From Symsagittifera roscoffensis (Eukaryota; Xenacoelomorpha; Acoela; Convolutidae): a DNA stretch of 64,000 nt. Shown one piece after another: positions 49,570 through 59,941 of this stretch. Within the stretch, counting starts at the first letter, position 1; every line of letters starts with the position of its first letter. The notes below the pieces were generated by a model. The model searched no databases and was not told the DNA's origin. It was given only the letters and a program-made list of their open reading frames with translations. A program made the translations under genes and the position numbers. Location of the stretch: assembly GCF_963678635.1 (NCBI RefSeq), contig NC_087064.1, forward strand, positions 61,311,548-61,375,547, given 5' to 3'.

Positions 49570-50130
49570 GTTTCAGCTTTAGCGAGATAGAATTTTTTTT
49601 TGTGGTATTTCAACTGTTGTTTTTCTTGTTAGTAGTTCAGGTGGTGTAATTCTACTAAGAGTATCAGGTGGTGCAAGGTTTTTTCCTGCTGTCCATGCTA
49701 TGTGTAAGTTTGGAAATTTCATTAAAATTAATTGAAATCTGTAAACTCTATGGTTTGGACTTGATTTTTGTGCAAAAAGAACTATGATAGCTTTGTGATT
49801 CGTAAAAAAAACTGTTGGATGATTTGATCCAAGAATCAAAAATTCATTTTATGTAGGGTAAATATTATAGCTGTGCATTCTCTCATAAGAGTAGAGAGTC
49901 TTAATTCAGCTTGTGTAAATAGGCGAGAATTTGCTGATATGAGATTCATTTTATTCGTTCCATTGTGAGATTGTAGTAATGCTGCACCGATGCCAAAATT
50001 TGAAGCATCGCACATTACATAAAACGGTTGATTGGGATCTGGAATTGTGTTTGAAGTTTGTTCGGTGATAACTTTTTTGATTTCTTCAAATCGTGTTTGA
50101 TGTTCTGTTGTCCATTCAAATTTATTTTAG
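49570..50130 (-). pseudogene. RNase H domain, broken
   Basis: An Asp-Ala-Ser element (about 50,010) and a Glu-containing helix (about 49,905) lie in one disrupted part. The C-terminal part is open (49,839-49,579), with the TNHK motif where TDHK is usual, and WTAGKNLAPPDTLSR. The usual Asp of that motif is replaced by Asn, consistent with inactivation. The domain follows RT directly, as in Ty3/gypsy Pol. Confidence 0.8.
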
Positions 50131-50333
50131 GAATGTTTAGGAATGTCTAGGAATGTTATAGAATGGTCTTAAGTATAACTGCATTTTATATACATATTTA
50201 CTTAAGAAGTTTAACATTTCAAGGAATTCTGGGATTTTCTTTTTGTTTGAAAGTGGCTGAAGTTTTTGGATTGCATCTATTAGTGATTTCAATGGGGTTA
50301 TAGTGTTTTTCTCTATAATGTGTCCAAGAAATT

Positions 50334-51530
50334 TTACGCGTGTTGAGAAAAAATGTGATTTGTCTGGGCTGCTTTCATCTTTTTGTTCTGTAAAATTTGA
50401 TGATATTTTTCTAGAACTGTGAACATTTCATCTTTGGTTTGTGATTGCATAAAGACATCGTCTAAGTATGTAATTGCGTTTTTCTTTAGTTTAAGTGGCC
50501 TACAAATTTTACTCATAAATGCTGAGAAAGCTGCTGGTTCTATGGATATGACATAGAACAATCTATTAAATTTGTATTGTTGATATCCGATACCAAATTG
50601 TGTTAATCGTCGTGATTGTTTATCTAGTGGCATTTGGTTATATGCGCTACTCATGTCTGCGGTTGTGAAGTACTTACCATTTATTTTTGTTAGAAATACT
50701 TGAATTGGTTCTATAGGCCCATTACATTTAGATTCATCTATGAGTGAATTGAGATATCTAGCGTCTAGAACTATTTTTAGTGATTCCCCTTTGGCTAGAA
50801 TAATAACAGGGTTGATAAAGGTGTTTCCTTTTGGCTGTTCTTCTTTATTTACTGGAGATATGATGTCATATTGTTCTAGAACGTCAAGTAATCTATTAAC
50901 TTTGTCATGTAAGTGGATTGGTACTTCCCTTGCTCTTTGTTTTTTGAAAACTGCATCAGGTTTCAAGGGTAAATGAAGTGGTGAATTTATTTTTCCAACG
51001 TCGAATTTAGATGTGGCATAAACTGTTGGGTATCTTAATAGTAAATCGGCTAATTTTTCAAATTCATTCTGTGTTATTTGAGAATTGAACATTGTGAAGA
51101 ATTTTTGTTGTTCTTCTGTATAGTGTGATATTGTGAATGAAATTGTTACTCTAAAAAATTTGCGAATTGGTCTAAATTCAAGGGCAGACATATAGATATG
51201 TTGTATGTTTTGATTTTTTTCATATTGATGAACTTGTTTAATCGGGAATTCATAAAAGTATCCTGAGAGTGGTTTAAGATGTTTTCTTTCTTTATTATAA
51301 ATGGGGTAAAATTTTGAGAAAATTGGTGGTTGTTTGTTCATTCTATGGAAGAATGTTAAAGTGGTGTTATGCATTCTTAAATATTTATCTTTTATATTAA
51401 TTTTGCTGTCTAATATATTGATAGTTGGTATGTATTTATTAATGAATGGAATTCCAATGATATTGTGTTTTATATCTGTGATGTGAAAGGTTTGTTTAAA
51501 CGGTTTATTCAAGAGTTTGTTTTGTTCCAT
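50334..51530 (-). pseudogene. Reverse transcriptase of Ty3/gypsy type
   Basis: A 398-codon open stretch covers the end of protease and the RT fingers and palm. The palm motifs are visible: TADMSSAYNQMPL with the first catalytic Asp, and YLDD (50,457-50,468) with the other two. The thumb continues in other frames to about 50,130. A Phe-Tyr replaces the usual Pro-Phe before the conserved Gly/Ile-Ser segment, a likely damaging change. This is the best-preserved gene of the element. It copies element RNA to DNA. Confidence 0.92.
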
Positions 51531-51890
51531 TGTTTTAGTGGGAACAAAAAAAGTTGGATTTTTTTGTAGTTTGTTAAAGTTGAGCCTTGTGCTGTTGCTT
51601 GTCTACTGGCTGTTTTCACAGGTGTTAGTTTTGGATGTAAAATTTTGATTTCATTCCAGGTTGGAATACTAATGATATTTGATTCTGCTCCAGAGTCTAT
51701 CAAAAAATCTATTTCAAGTTCTGGGGATCAAAATTCTTTACTTTTCGAACTTTCTAAAAGAAATGGGATTGTCCAAAATTGTTTTTTTGGCGGTTCTTTT
51801 GGTATGTTTTGGTAAATGTTATTTGTACTAGAACATGGTACCTGTTCTTTTTCAGGCTCCATTTACTTTTTGCTCGATTGGTATCTAATT
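51390..51890 (-). pseudogene. Retroviral-type aspartic protease, frameshifted
   Basis: The active-site triad DSG sits in IDSGAE (about 51,689-51,700). The C-terminal glycine motif (NIIGIPF, about 51,445-51,465) lies in the next frame at the start of the RT ORF. The switch falls between T7/A7 homopolymers (51,546-51,565), typical of a one-base indel. The enzyme would mature Gag and Pol. It is no longer continuous. Confidence 0.8.
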
Positions 51891-52433
51891 ACTTCTAGGT
51901 CTATTGTAATAATCTAAAAGAAGTTCTAATTGATTTTCATAAACATGTGAATGAAATGGTTGTTCATACGTAACAGTTTCATAGTCAGTTTCAACTTCTA
52001 TCATGTTGACTAAAATTGTGTTTTCTGTATCGCTTTCACTGTCTGTAGATTTGCAATTGATGTGAATGAATTGTAATTCAGTACTTTCTGTATTATCAAT
52101 ACCTGGGGGGTCTAAATTGGTTTCTTCAGTTGTTTGTACTTGATTTATTTGTCTTTGATGTTTTGGTGTATTGCTTCTATATTTGTTTTGAGAATCGGGA
52201 TAACGTGTATTATTCCTATGAGGTGATTGAGAGTAGTTTCTTTGTCTATTGTTATAATTTGGGTTCCTATTTTGTGATTTATCTTGTGATCTATTATGAT
52301 AATTGTTGTGGTTAGATCTTTGGTGATTTGGTCTGTTGTTTGAATAATCTCGTGATCAATTGTTTTGATATCGTTGATTTTGATTATTTCAGTAGCTTCT
52401 ATTCCTATTGTTGGAATAATTTCTGTGTCTATT

Positions 52434-54265
52434 CTACGATGAATTTCTTGATCTATCCTTGGAATAGTGTCTATTTCTAGAATACGAATGGGAACTGGTA
52501 TTAATTGAATAGTCTGGTCTGTTTGAGTTTGATCGTGAATAGTTATTTCGATACTGAGTAATTCGACTATTTGATCGAATAAATCTGTTTTGTGAGAAAT
52601 TAGGTGAATTTCTTCGGTCTGGTGATCTGCCTCTGTAACTAGAGTTATAAGGTGATTGATTTCTTGAAAAATTTGAACTGTTTGGAATTGGTTTTCCAGA
52701 ACTTTTATTACTGTGAATATTCTTATATAATAAATTTTGATTTTTTTTCATGTACTGATAAAATGGTTTGTTTAGTTCGTTGTACTTTTGTGGTTTATTG
52801 TGGTTGTCTCATTGTTTTTGTCTGCATTCAGCAATGCTATGTCCGTATCTTCGGCAAAAGTTACACCATTTTTTGAATGATGGCTACCTTTAAAATTTGG
52901 GTTTTTCTCGTAAATATTCAAAATTTGAGTGATTTTTTCGGATAAATCTATATCTGAGTTGTGTATATTATTTATTTGTAATGTAGTGGTTTGAATATTA
53001 TCAACATAAAGTAGTTTGAGATTTTCTGTTTCTTCTAATTTCATAGTAATTTCTTCTTGTTCTTGTTTATCTACTAGTTTCTTAAGGTCTAAATCCGGTT
53101 CTCGGATTAAGGAAGGATGTGATGCTCTCTTTTCAATTGCTATTTTTCGTGCTTGAGGTGTTAGAGTCATCATTAAAGTATCTGTCATTTTTGTGTTTTT
53201 ATAATCATGAGTGTTAAGTGAACATGCCTTTCGGACTAGTGTTTCGATCCTTACTGCTAGTTGTTTGACCATTTCGTTTGGTAGTCTACGTATTTTGTTG
53301 CATAAACTTCTTTGATGTTGTTTGTTCCTTTCTGAATCAAACATTTTTGAAAATTTTTGTGTGAATCTTTTCCAATCTGATTTTGTATCTATAGGTAAAA
53401 CTGAAAACCATTTTTGAGCTGCGCCATCAAGTGTGGTTTGTATTAACGCTGTGCGTATATGTATCCAATTTTGGTGAAGTGATGTATTTATTGGTTCAGG
53501 TCCTATAATTTGGATTAAATTTGCTGTGACTGCGTTTAAATAATCTTCTACAGAATGTTCAGTGTCTGTACCTGTGAAAACTATTGAAGGCTTGTTTGAT
53601 GTTATTGACGATCCACCCATTAGGTATGGATTCATAGTCATTTGAAGTGATTCTGCGGCATTTGGCATTTGTGAAAAATTTGTAAGTTGACTCTTTGTTA
53701 TTCCATGTTGTTGTAAGTAATAGGGTAGCGGAATTTTATTTTGAATTTGCGTTGGTTGATAAGAATCTGTATTAACTGTATTTTGTGAATAAAAAAATTA
53801 GTGTTTTGAGATGCTAGATTTGGTCTAGGTTGTCGTATATGTTGTTCTTGTGTATATGGTTCAAAAACATCTGGTTGGTTTACGTGGTAAGAGTGAAGTC
53901 TTTGGTTTGAATAAAATTGTGGATTATTTTGATTATAATAATCTTCATTATCTGATGAAAGATAATTAGATGTATAATAAGGCGTTTGTTGTTCATTTCT
54001 GTTTTGCTGTTTATTATTTTTGTTTTGCTGAAAAAATGGATAATTTTCACTTTGGTCTTGTAAAACTCGTGGGTAATCAATTTGATGATGGTTGTTGGAA
54101 ATTTTGTCTTTGCGAAAATAAATGATTTTTCGTGTTTGTACGAGGGGGTTTAGTTGATTGTAATCTATTTACATAGTTATAATTATGTTCTGCAAAACTA
54201 TTTCTCGTGAATGTTTTTTGTTTTTGCGTTGATTTCGTCGTTGTTCTAAACGTTTGGCAATCCAT
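52434..54265 (-). pseudogene. Gag polyprotein (capsid and nucleocapsid), broken
   Basis: The longest intact part (53,668-52,772, 298 codons) has a retrotransposon-Gag capsid character, with motifs such as DGAAQKWF and a basic helix-rich segment. Upstream (53,880-54,265) is a Gln/Asn-rich part in other frames. The nucleocapsid zinc knuckle CX2CX3GHX4C (52,824-52,865) lies in the -1 frame relative to the capsid ORF, after an A6 run (52,869-52,874). It is followed by an in-frame TGA (52,809-52,811) and an Arg/Ser-rich tail (52,434-52,751). The product would package the element's RNA. A decayed sequence explains the breaks best, but the A6 context also fits a slippery site. Confidence 0.85.
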
Positions 54266-54299
54266 TTGTGAATATTTTGGAACAACGGAGGGTTTAACC

Positions 54300-55724
54300 G
54301 TAGTTTATAATGTTACCTGTGGTAATGTTGGATTTTTGCGTCTTTGAATTGTAAGATTTGGATGTATTGGTGAAATACTTTTTGTGTTGTCGCTGTTACT
54401 GTTTCAACTATTTCTTCATTTGCGAAATGTGATGGTGTTTGAATATCTTGTTGTGTAAGATTTCTAGTTCCTTTTAGGTTTTCTTGTTGTATGAGGGTTG
54501 AGTTTAAATTATTATTTCCTAGTCTATTGGGTAGAAATGAATTATAGTTTAAAGGTGTTGCGTCATTTGTGAGTGGATCTACTTAAACATAATCTTTGTC
54601 TACTTTAACATAATCTTTGTTAATAGAAATTGTGCTAATTGGCTGACTTGAAATATAATGTTGGTATCTTCAGGAATAGTGGATGAGACGATTCGGGGTC
54701 CCAAACATAATCTGATTGTTCTGCTAAGACAATGTCATCAGTAGAATTTTGAAGTCTAAAATTTTATCTTGCTTGTGATGTTAAATCAATATTATGTGTG
54801 AAATAATCAATGATAAACCATGCTAAGATTTTTTGTAAATCGTGTTTAACATTCTGCGAAATTTCTGTACTAGTTAAACTTTCACGGATTGTGTTTAAAA
54901 ATTCGGAGAATATTGCAATTTCATGTCTTACAGTTGTGTGTCTAGATGTTTGAACTGTTGAAGTTCCTTGAGATTCTGTTTTTTCTAGTATAAATAGATA
55001 ACTATAAATTAATGATATAAATTGTTAGTGAATAGTGAATTTGCTCTTTGTGAGTTTTGATGTTGTATATTTTTTATGTATTCTGTGAATACTCATGAAA
55101 ATTCTATGTCTACGTCGTCTGTTTGAAGTAGATATGTACCATGAAACTTACTTGGTGAGTTTTTTTCTATGGTATAGATTCCGTACTGTTGTGTTATATT
55201 ACATATTCCTTTTAGATAGTGATCAATAATTTGTCTTTTGATTTTTACTTCTGGGAATTTTGCTGTACATGGACTAGTTCCTTTTTCAAATAAATTTGCG
55301 GTTAAATTTTGACAAAATTGGGTTTTTTCTCTATCATTAGTGGGTGAGTTGATTAAAAATGGAAGAATGGAGTTTTCATCTTCGCTTTCTTCATTTGGAC
55401 TAATTTTTGTGTTTTATGATTGTCAATGTGTAGTTTTCAATGTGTTTTTTTGGTTGATTCCAAATGTATAGACGTACTGGTTTGTTTTTGTAGGTCTTTT
55501 TTATTCTTCGTTTTCCTTGTATTGACGATTGTGATGTGGTTTCTGCGTCGGAAAAATGAAATGTATCATTAACTTGATAATTTTTATTTATGGAGTCAAT
55601 TAACCTGTAAAGTTCTTTTAAATTACTGGTTTCTGATTCGGAGACTGCGTTTCTTCGCTTTGAAAATTTTTTTCGTGTAATTTGTCTTTGTTTGCTTAAA
55701 ATTTTCTTTGTGATTGTCTGTCAT
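54300..55724 (-). pseudogene. Unknown 5' ORF or Gag N-terminal extension, decayed
   Basis: From an ATG at 55,724 the minus strand is coding-like but broken by several stops and shifts (for example a TAA after about 33 codons, and a TGA near 55,095). It has long open stretches rich in Asn, Gln, Thr and Lys. It lies between the 5' LTR leader and the recognisable gag core (53,668). It could be a separate accessory ORF or a very long N-terminal Gag region. I recognise no domain. About 1.4 kb of coding-like sequence ahead of the Gag core is unusual for this group. Confidence 0.5.
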
Positions 55725-55729
55725 TTTGT

Positions 55730-57145
55730 TCTAATATGTCTTATTGTTTGTTTTTGCGGAGTAATTACGTGGTCAAATTTTTCGTTGTTTCTTTCACAAT
55801 TGTGTAATATGATTGTTTGTTTATTTCCTAGATTGTCTAGTGACATAAGGTTTAGGAAGACGGATGCAATATTGGGATTAGTAATTTTTTAATGTTTTAA
55901 ACTATTAGTTCTTACGATTTTTTCGGGTTAGCCTAACTTGGGTCATGTATTTCAGGGTTGGAGAGAAAAGTATATATCGATTCCTGATAATGATTTTTAC
56001 TTTCTCGTGGCTAGTATAAGTTAAGGTGTTAAATTACTTAATCTTACTTAGGGGTAGTGGTTGTGATCAAGGGTTGGAGAATACTAACTCGATCCACAAG
56101 GTTCAGGTATAATTAGAACACAAGTAGTTCGTTAGATACTATTTTAAACTTACTAAGTTTAAGTATGATCCTAGGTCAGGTAAGAGGGGGGGTCAAGTGA
56201 AGGATGAATAACCGAAGTTCTTCACTGTTTATCCTAATTAGATTGATTAGTGTGATTGAAAAGTTTCTAATAGTCCTGGGTCTTGAGAAAGGGTTGGGTA
56301 GTGAATCGACGTTTGAGGTCGTTAGACACTTTTTTAATTGTGAGGGGGAAAACAAAATTGTTTTATTTGATCCAAGGATAAGCCTTGATGATCAATATAT
56401 AAAATTAATCAAATTAAATTTAATTCAGATAAAAGTGAGTTAAAGATCCAAGGAAAACCTTGATGATCTGTTGAGTTTAAGAAGTTTAATTTAAATTAAA
56501 ATACGAAATAGGATAGGCCTTTATAAATTAAGTTAAGGTTTAATTGATAGAAAATTTTTGTTTTATTAGTTTTTGATGATGTTAGTGGATTTATGATTCG
56601 CTGTTATGCCTTAGGTGATGAAGCTGAGATGATGAGATGATTTAAATATACTAACAGTTTGTGTTTTTACTAGCTAATTTTTATAATTTATTTTCAATAA
56701 ATATTATTTCCGGATATCTTTTTAAATTTACTGCAGATCTTTGAAGAGAACGACTAGAGATGTTTTTATCAGTCATTGTTGTACAAAAATAAGTTAAGCG
56801 CCTGTAATTGTCATTGAAGATTATTCTTCAAAGATACTATGTTTGCGAATGAAAATCTAAATTCAATGCTAATAGAATTCTAAACATAAAAGTTTGTGTT
56901 GGCTTTTGCTGTACGACTATGAAACTTAATGGTAAGTTCCTTTCTAGTCGTATATCGTCTTTTGCCCGAGGTCTTTTTCCAATACCGGCTAGTTCTCGTA
57001 TTGTTCGGAATAATGGCTCTGATCTATTGAGTCGTAGAGACATTTCAATAAATTTGTTGTCGTGTAACTTTTTTGGAAATGTTTTTTGTCTGAGTCTAAT
57101 CTATTTGGTTAGTTCCAAGCTAATTTGTTTTTAAGGTCTTGTTCG
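55730..57145. other. Element 5' leader region
   Basis: About 1.4 kb between the primer-binding site and the first coding-like ATG. It has no supported ORF. It probably holds the untranslated leader and packaging signal, which cannot be defined by eye. Confidence 0.5.
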
Positions 57146-57163
57146 AGACTTTTGGTCGCACCA
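57146..57163 (-). promoter_or_regulatory. Primer-binding site
   Basis: Two bases inside the 5' LTR the minus strand reads TGGTGCGACCAAAAGTCT. It starts with TGG, complementary to a tRNA CCA end, and has the usual length of 18. The priming tRNA cannot be named with confidence. Confidence 0.7.
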
Positions 57164-57165
57164 GA

Positions 57166-57554
57166 TGAGTTAAGATGGGAGGTCAACTCATTGAGTAATT
57201 TCAGATAGGGTACACCGTCTGCTCGTCACGCTAGGGTACACCGTCTGCATCTTATTTTCGGCCGGATAGATTCGTGCAACTTCTTAGTCTATTACCGATC
57301 TTAATCTTACTCTTATATCTCTTAGTCTTAATAGATCTAGAGTATACTGGTTTTGTTACAGTCTCTTGGAGAAAGCAACTAAGTCGTAAGTTAAATTCAA
57401 ATTGCTCTGGTGCTGAAATTACAAGTAATTTCAGCACTTACAAATAAGTGGGTTGTTAGTTTGATGGACTGTGATTGGTTAGTCTTTAATATTTTATAGG
57501 GATAACATATCTAAATTATAACCAATAATAAATTATAGTTTGGATCTGGTTCCA
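57166..57554 (-). repeat. 5' LTR (right)
   Basis: 389 bp, upstream of the minus-strand genes and therefore the promoter LTR. It differs from the left LTR by a short tandem duplication (GGGTACACCGTCTGC at 57,208 and 57,234) and scattered substitutions. The 11-bp hairpin (57,410-57,437) is conserved. Confidence 0.93.
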
Positions 57555-57558
57555 ATAT

Positions 57559-57858
57559 TAAAAAAAGTCAATTTTTTATGACGTTTGTTAAGTTTTTTTG
57601 TGAGTGCTGTGATGAGAGGAACAAAACGAAAGCTTATATATAACATAGGTAACTTAGTCAGATTTTGACTACTGTTTTCTTCGAAAAAGAAAAAATACCA
57701 AAAACTCTGCAAATGTTTCAAAAATTGTTTCAACACGATATGTGAGATGACCCTTTCTGATCAGTTTTGGCCATACCTGATTATGCCTAAAAAGAAAAAA
57801 AACCAATACTAAAACGCACTAGAAGACAAAGTCCCTCCTTACTTTCAGTGGTCGGAAC
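57559..57858 (+). repeat. Dispersed repeat split by the LTR element, right part
   Basis: After the target duplication the sequence resembles the family middle (GTGATGAGAGGAACAAAACG against GTGATAAAAAGAGCTGAACG at 62,248). It ends with the tail CAAAGTCCCTCC...GTGGTCGGAAC (57,827-57,857), like 62,702-62,732. It continues the copy whose head is at 37,026. Confidence 0.6.
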
Positions 57859-58362
57859 TATAATAAGTTTCACCGGAAAAAGCAAAACTACGATTTCAAA
57901 AAGGTCTTCTCATTAAATAAACTACTATTAAAAACGCTACTTCAGAAATTTTTTTCAGTCAGATGTATAACTAATGGAAAAAAGCTTTGATACTGGATAG
58001 ACTATACCTGTCAATCAATTACGGTTTCAAAGACTCCTACGAAAAAATTTCATGAATCATTAGAATGTGTTTATATTTCTCCTTCCTCCATTATTGGTTC
58101 TTCGTAGCATCGGTTGTCGATGCATTCCTGTGAATAGCATTGGCTGTCGAATCGGCAAAAAGCGTCGGTGGACTCCATGGGGAAGCAGCTTTTCAGCGCC
58201 TGATATCCCCGTGGTACGCGCTTCACTTCATAAGCGCAGTATTCTCTCCGGTAATCGCACCTCGCATGATCGATTTCAACATAAGAAGAATTTTTATTTG
58301 AAATAGATCTAGCAATACAGAAAGCCCCACCAAATTGCGTACCATAACCTTTTGCTTTTGAT

Positions 58363-58744
58363 CAGAAACGTATTTAGGTGGGGGGGGGGGGGTAGACGTT
58401 CTTCTTTCTCAGGGATTCGACCCCCTGCCGGCCCAAAGGGTCCCCCTTTGTGCTATTTTGAGATATCCATATTTGGTGACGGCCTCTTAAAAGTTTCTAA
58501 AGGCGCCTTTGGCGCCAATCTATACTAATTTTGAGGAGGGAGCGCGCGCCGAAAAAAACGCCTTTTTTGGCCTTTTTTCTAGATTTTGCCTGCGGCGCAG
58601 AAAATTAGGTCAAATTAGGGTCTTTATAATGGTTTGGGAGAGCTCAGAAGATCAATTTGGTCGACTTAAAAAAAAAAGGTCGACAAAAGTTTAATTTTTT
58701 TTTTGAAAATCCCCCCCCTCGAGAAATTCCTAGATCCGCGCCTG
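58363..58744. mobile_element. hAT-like MITE, 382 bp
   Basis: The ends are inverted repeats: CAGAAACGTATTTAGG...G-run on the left, and CAGGCGCGGATCTAGG...G-run when the right end is read inward. Both resemble the CAGNGGCGGATCCAGG-type ends of hAT elements. The 8-bp sequence CTTTTGAT flanks both sides (58,355-58,362 and 58,745-58,752), matching the 8-bp target duplication of hAT. There is no transposase ORF, so it is non-autonomous. The interior is GC-richer than its surroundings, with G14 (58,380) and a palindromic AGGCGCCTTTGGCGCC segment. Confidence 0.88.
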
Positions 58745-59004
58745 CTTTTGATATTTTTTTTCATAACGTTTTAATTGATACAGTAACGTTTTTTTTAAGA
58801 AAAATCTATTTTCGTTTTTAGGAATTTTTTTTTTTGCGATTATTTGGTGTTCTCCACCCTTAAAAATAGCGTAATTTTTCAGCTAGTAAAATCAGTTAAA
58901 GATTAGCGCAGTAAAATAGAGTCCAAGTCCTCTAAAACAAATCCTCTAAAAATTTTCGAAATTATAAAGTTTATTTCGAGTCCTTAAATATGGCCTTTAT
59001 CTCG

Positions 59005-59240
59005 CAGTTCGCCACCCTAGTCAACCAAGTGAGGTTATCTCGCAAGATCTTGCAACATAGTTACAAATAAAGGTTATCTTGCAAGAATAATTCGACTTCA
59101 TAAGTGAAAAAATGGAGCTTGCAAGATGGAGATTATCTTGCAAGAATCTTGGAAGAGGGAGGTATCTCGCAAAGAGGAGGTATAATTTTGAAAGAGATGC
59201 ATCTTCTTATAAACAATCTTGTAAGATCTTGCAAGATAGT
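59005..59240. repeat. Cluster of TCTTGCAAGA palindromes
   Basis: The palindrome TCTTGCAAGA or a one-base variant occurs about seven times in ~230 bp (near 59,037, 59,077, 59,118, 59,136, 59,167, 59,216 and 59,226), at irregular spacing and usually with TTAT or GAT beside it. It is not a simple tandem repeat. It could be a degenerate minisatellite or a cluster of binding sites. Confidence 0.7.
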
Positions 59241-59746
59241 TTCGCATGATCGCATGTTGAATGGGCATAATGTTTCTTTGGACCACCGAAAATCTCAGAG
59301 AAAATCATCCGCAAGAAAGTTTGTATTTCCTTCTGACACCCTGGGTACTTCCAACAAAAATAGGTTGGGATTTCTGCTGATTTTAAACCAGTTTCAAAAA
59401 TTCGTGGTAGAAATAATCTTCTAATGTTAGAAGCTCGTCTGATGTTAGAAGATCGGGCGGAGCTTAAGAAACTTTAAGTTAGATTGACCAAAAATGCATG
59501 TCGCCTTAAACTGCCTTCCCCTCCTTCCCGGGTTGACCAAAAGTGGTAATCATACAATTTCTTTTTATCAAAAAAGGCTGATCATACATTTTCCCTATAA
59601 TTCCATAAGTAGAGTCAATCCCATGAAAGGTCAATTTTTGGTAATTTTTTCATATATGGAAACTTTATGAGTAGCATTTTCCATAAACCAATCAAAAAAG
59701 TTTTTTTTTATTTTTGATTTCTTCGCAAATATTTTGGCTTGTGTTC

Positions 59747-59941
59747 TTAACCGATCACAAGTGAAAATAATCCACATATAGAGGTCAACTCGGGATCACT
59801 CTTATTGGCCCAGAGCTTGAACTTAATATTGTAATCGATCCATCCCAATTTACCCTTGCTGCTGCTGCATTTTCGAACTGCAGGGTTTGAATCGTTTTGA
59901 AATGGCCTGAACAAAGTTGTCTGATCCCAATAAAAGAACAA
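59747..59941 (-). pseudogene. Possible isolated exon or gene relic
   Basis: This stretch is less AT-rich than its surroundings and is open in two minus-strand frames (59,941-59,747 and 59,979-59,785). An acceptor-like TTGTCAG precedes the first frame, whose translation has a protein-like mix (Trp, Asp, Lys, Cys) and ends in TAA. No partner exon or family is recognised, so it could also be chance. Confidence 0.2.

Larger units (their letters stand above)
37080..57554 (-). mobile_element. Ty3/gypsy-type LTR retroelement with env-like region, 20.5 kb
   Basis: Two similar LTRs (37,080-37,456 and 57,166-57,554) with TG...CA ends flank the unit, and the 4-bp duplication ATAT lies on both sides (37,076-37,079 and 57,555-57,558). 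Reading right to left on the minus strand: 5' LTR, primer-binding site, gag with a long N-terminal extension, protease, RT, RNase H, integrase, an unknown Pro/Ser-rich ORF, an env-like region, further unknown ORFs, 3' LTR. The protease-RT-RNase H-integrase order and the RT and DD35E motifs fit Ty3/gypsy (Metaviridae). Every ORF is broken by stops or frameshifts and the LTRs differ at roughly 5% of sites by eye, so this is an old, inactive insertion. The unusual length comes partly from a tandem triplication in the integrase region. Confidence 0.95.

Noticed and set aside
52809-52811. Recoding of TGA as a sense codon (also the TGA in integrase)
   Set aside because: TAA and TAG stops and frameshifts also interrupt the element, and the host gene uses no internal TGA. 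Simple decay explains it.
58090-58300. A GC-richer stretch that looked like part of an rRNA or tRNA gene
   Set aside because: No recognisable rRNA core motif or cloverleaf was found by eye.
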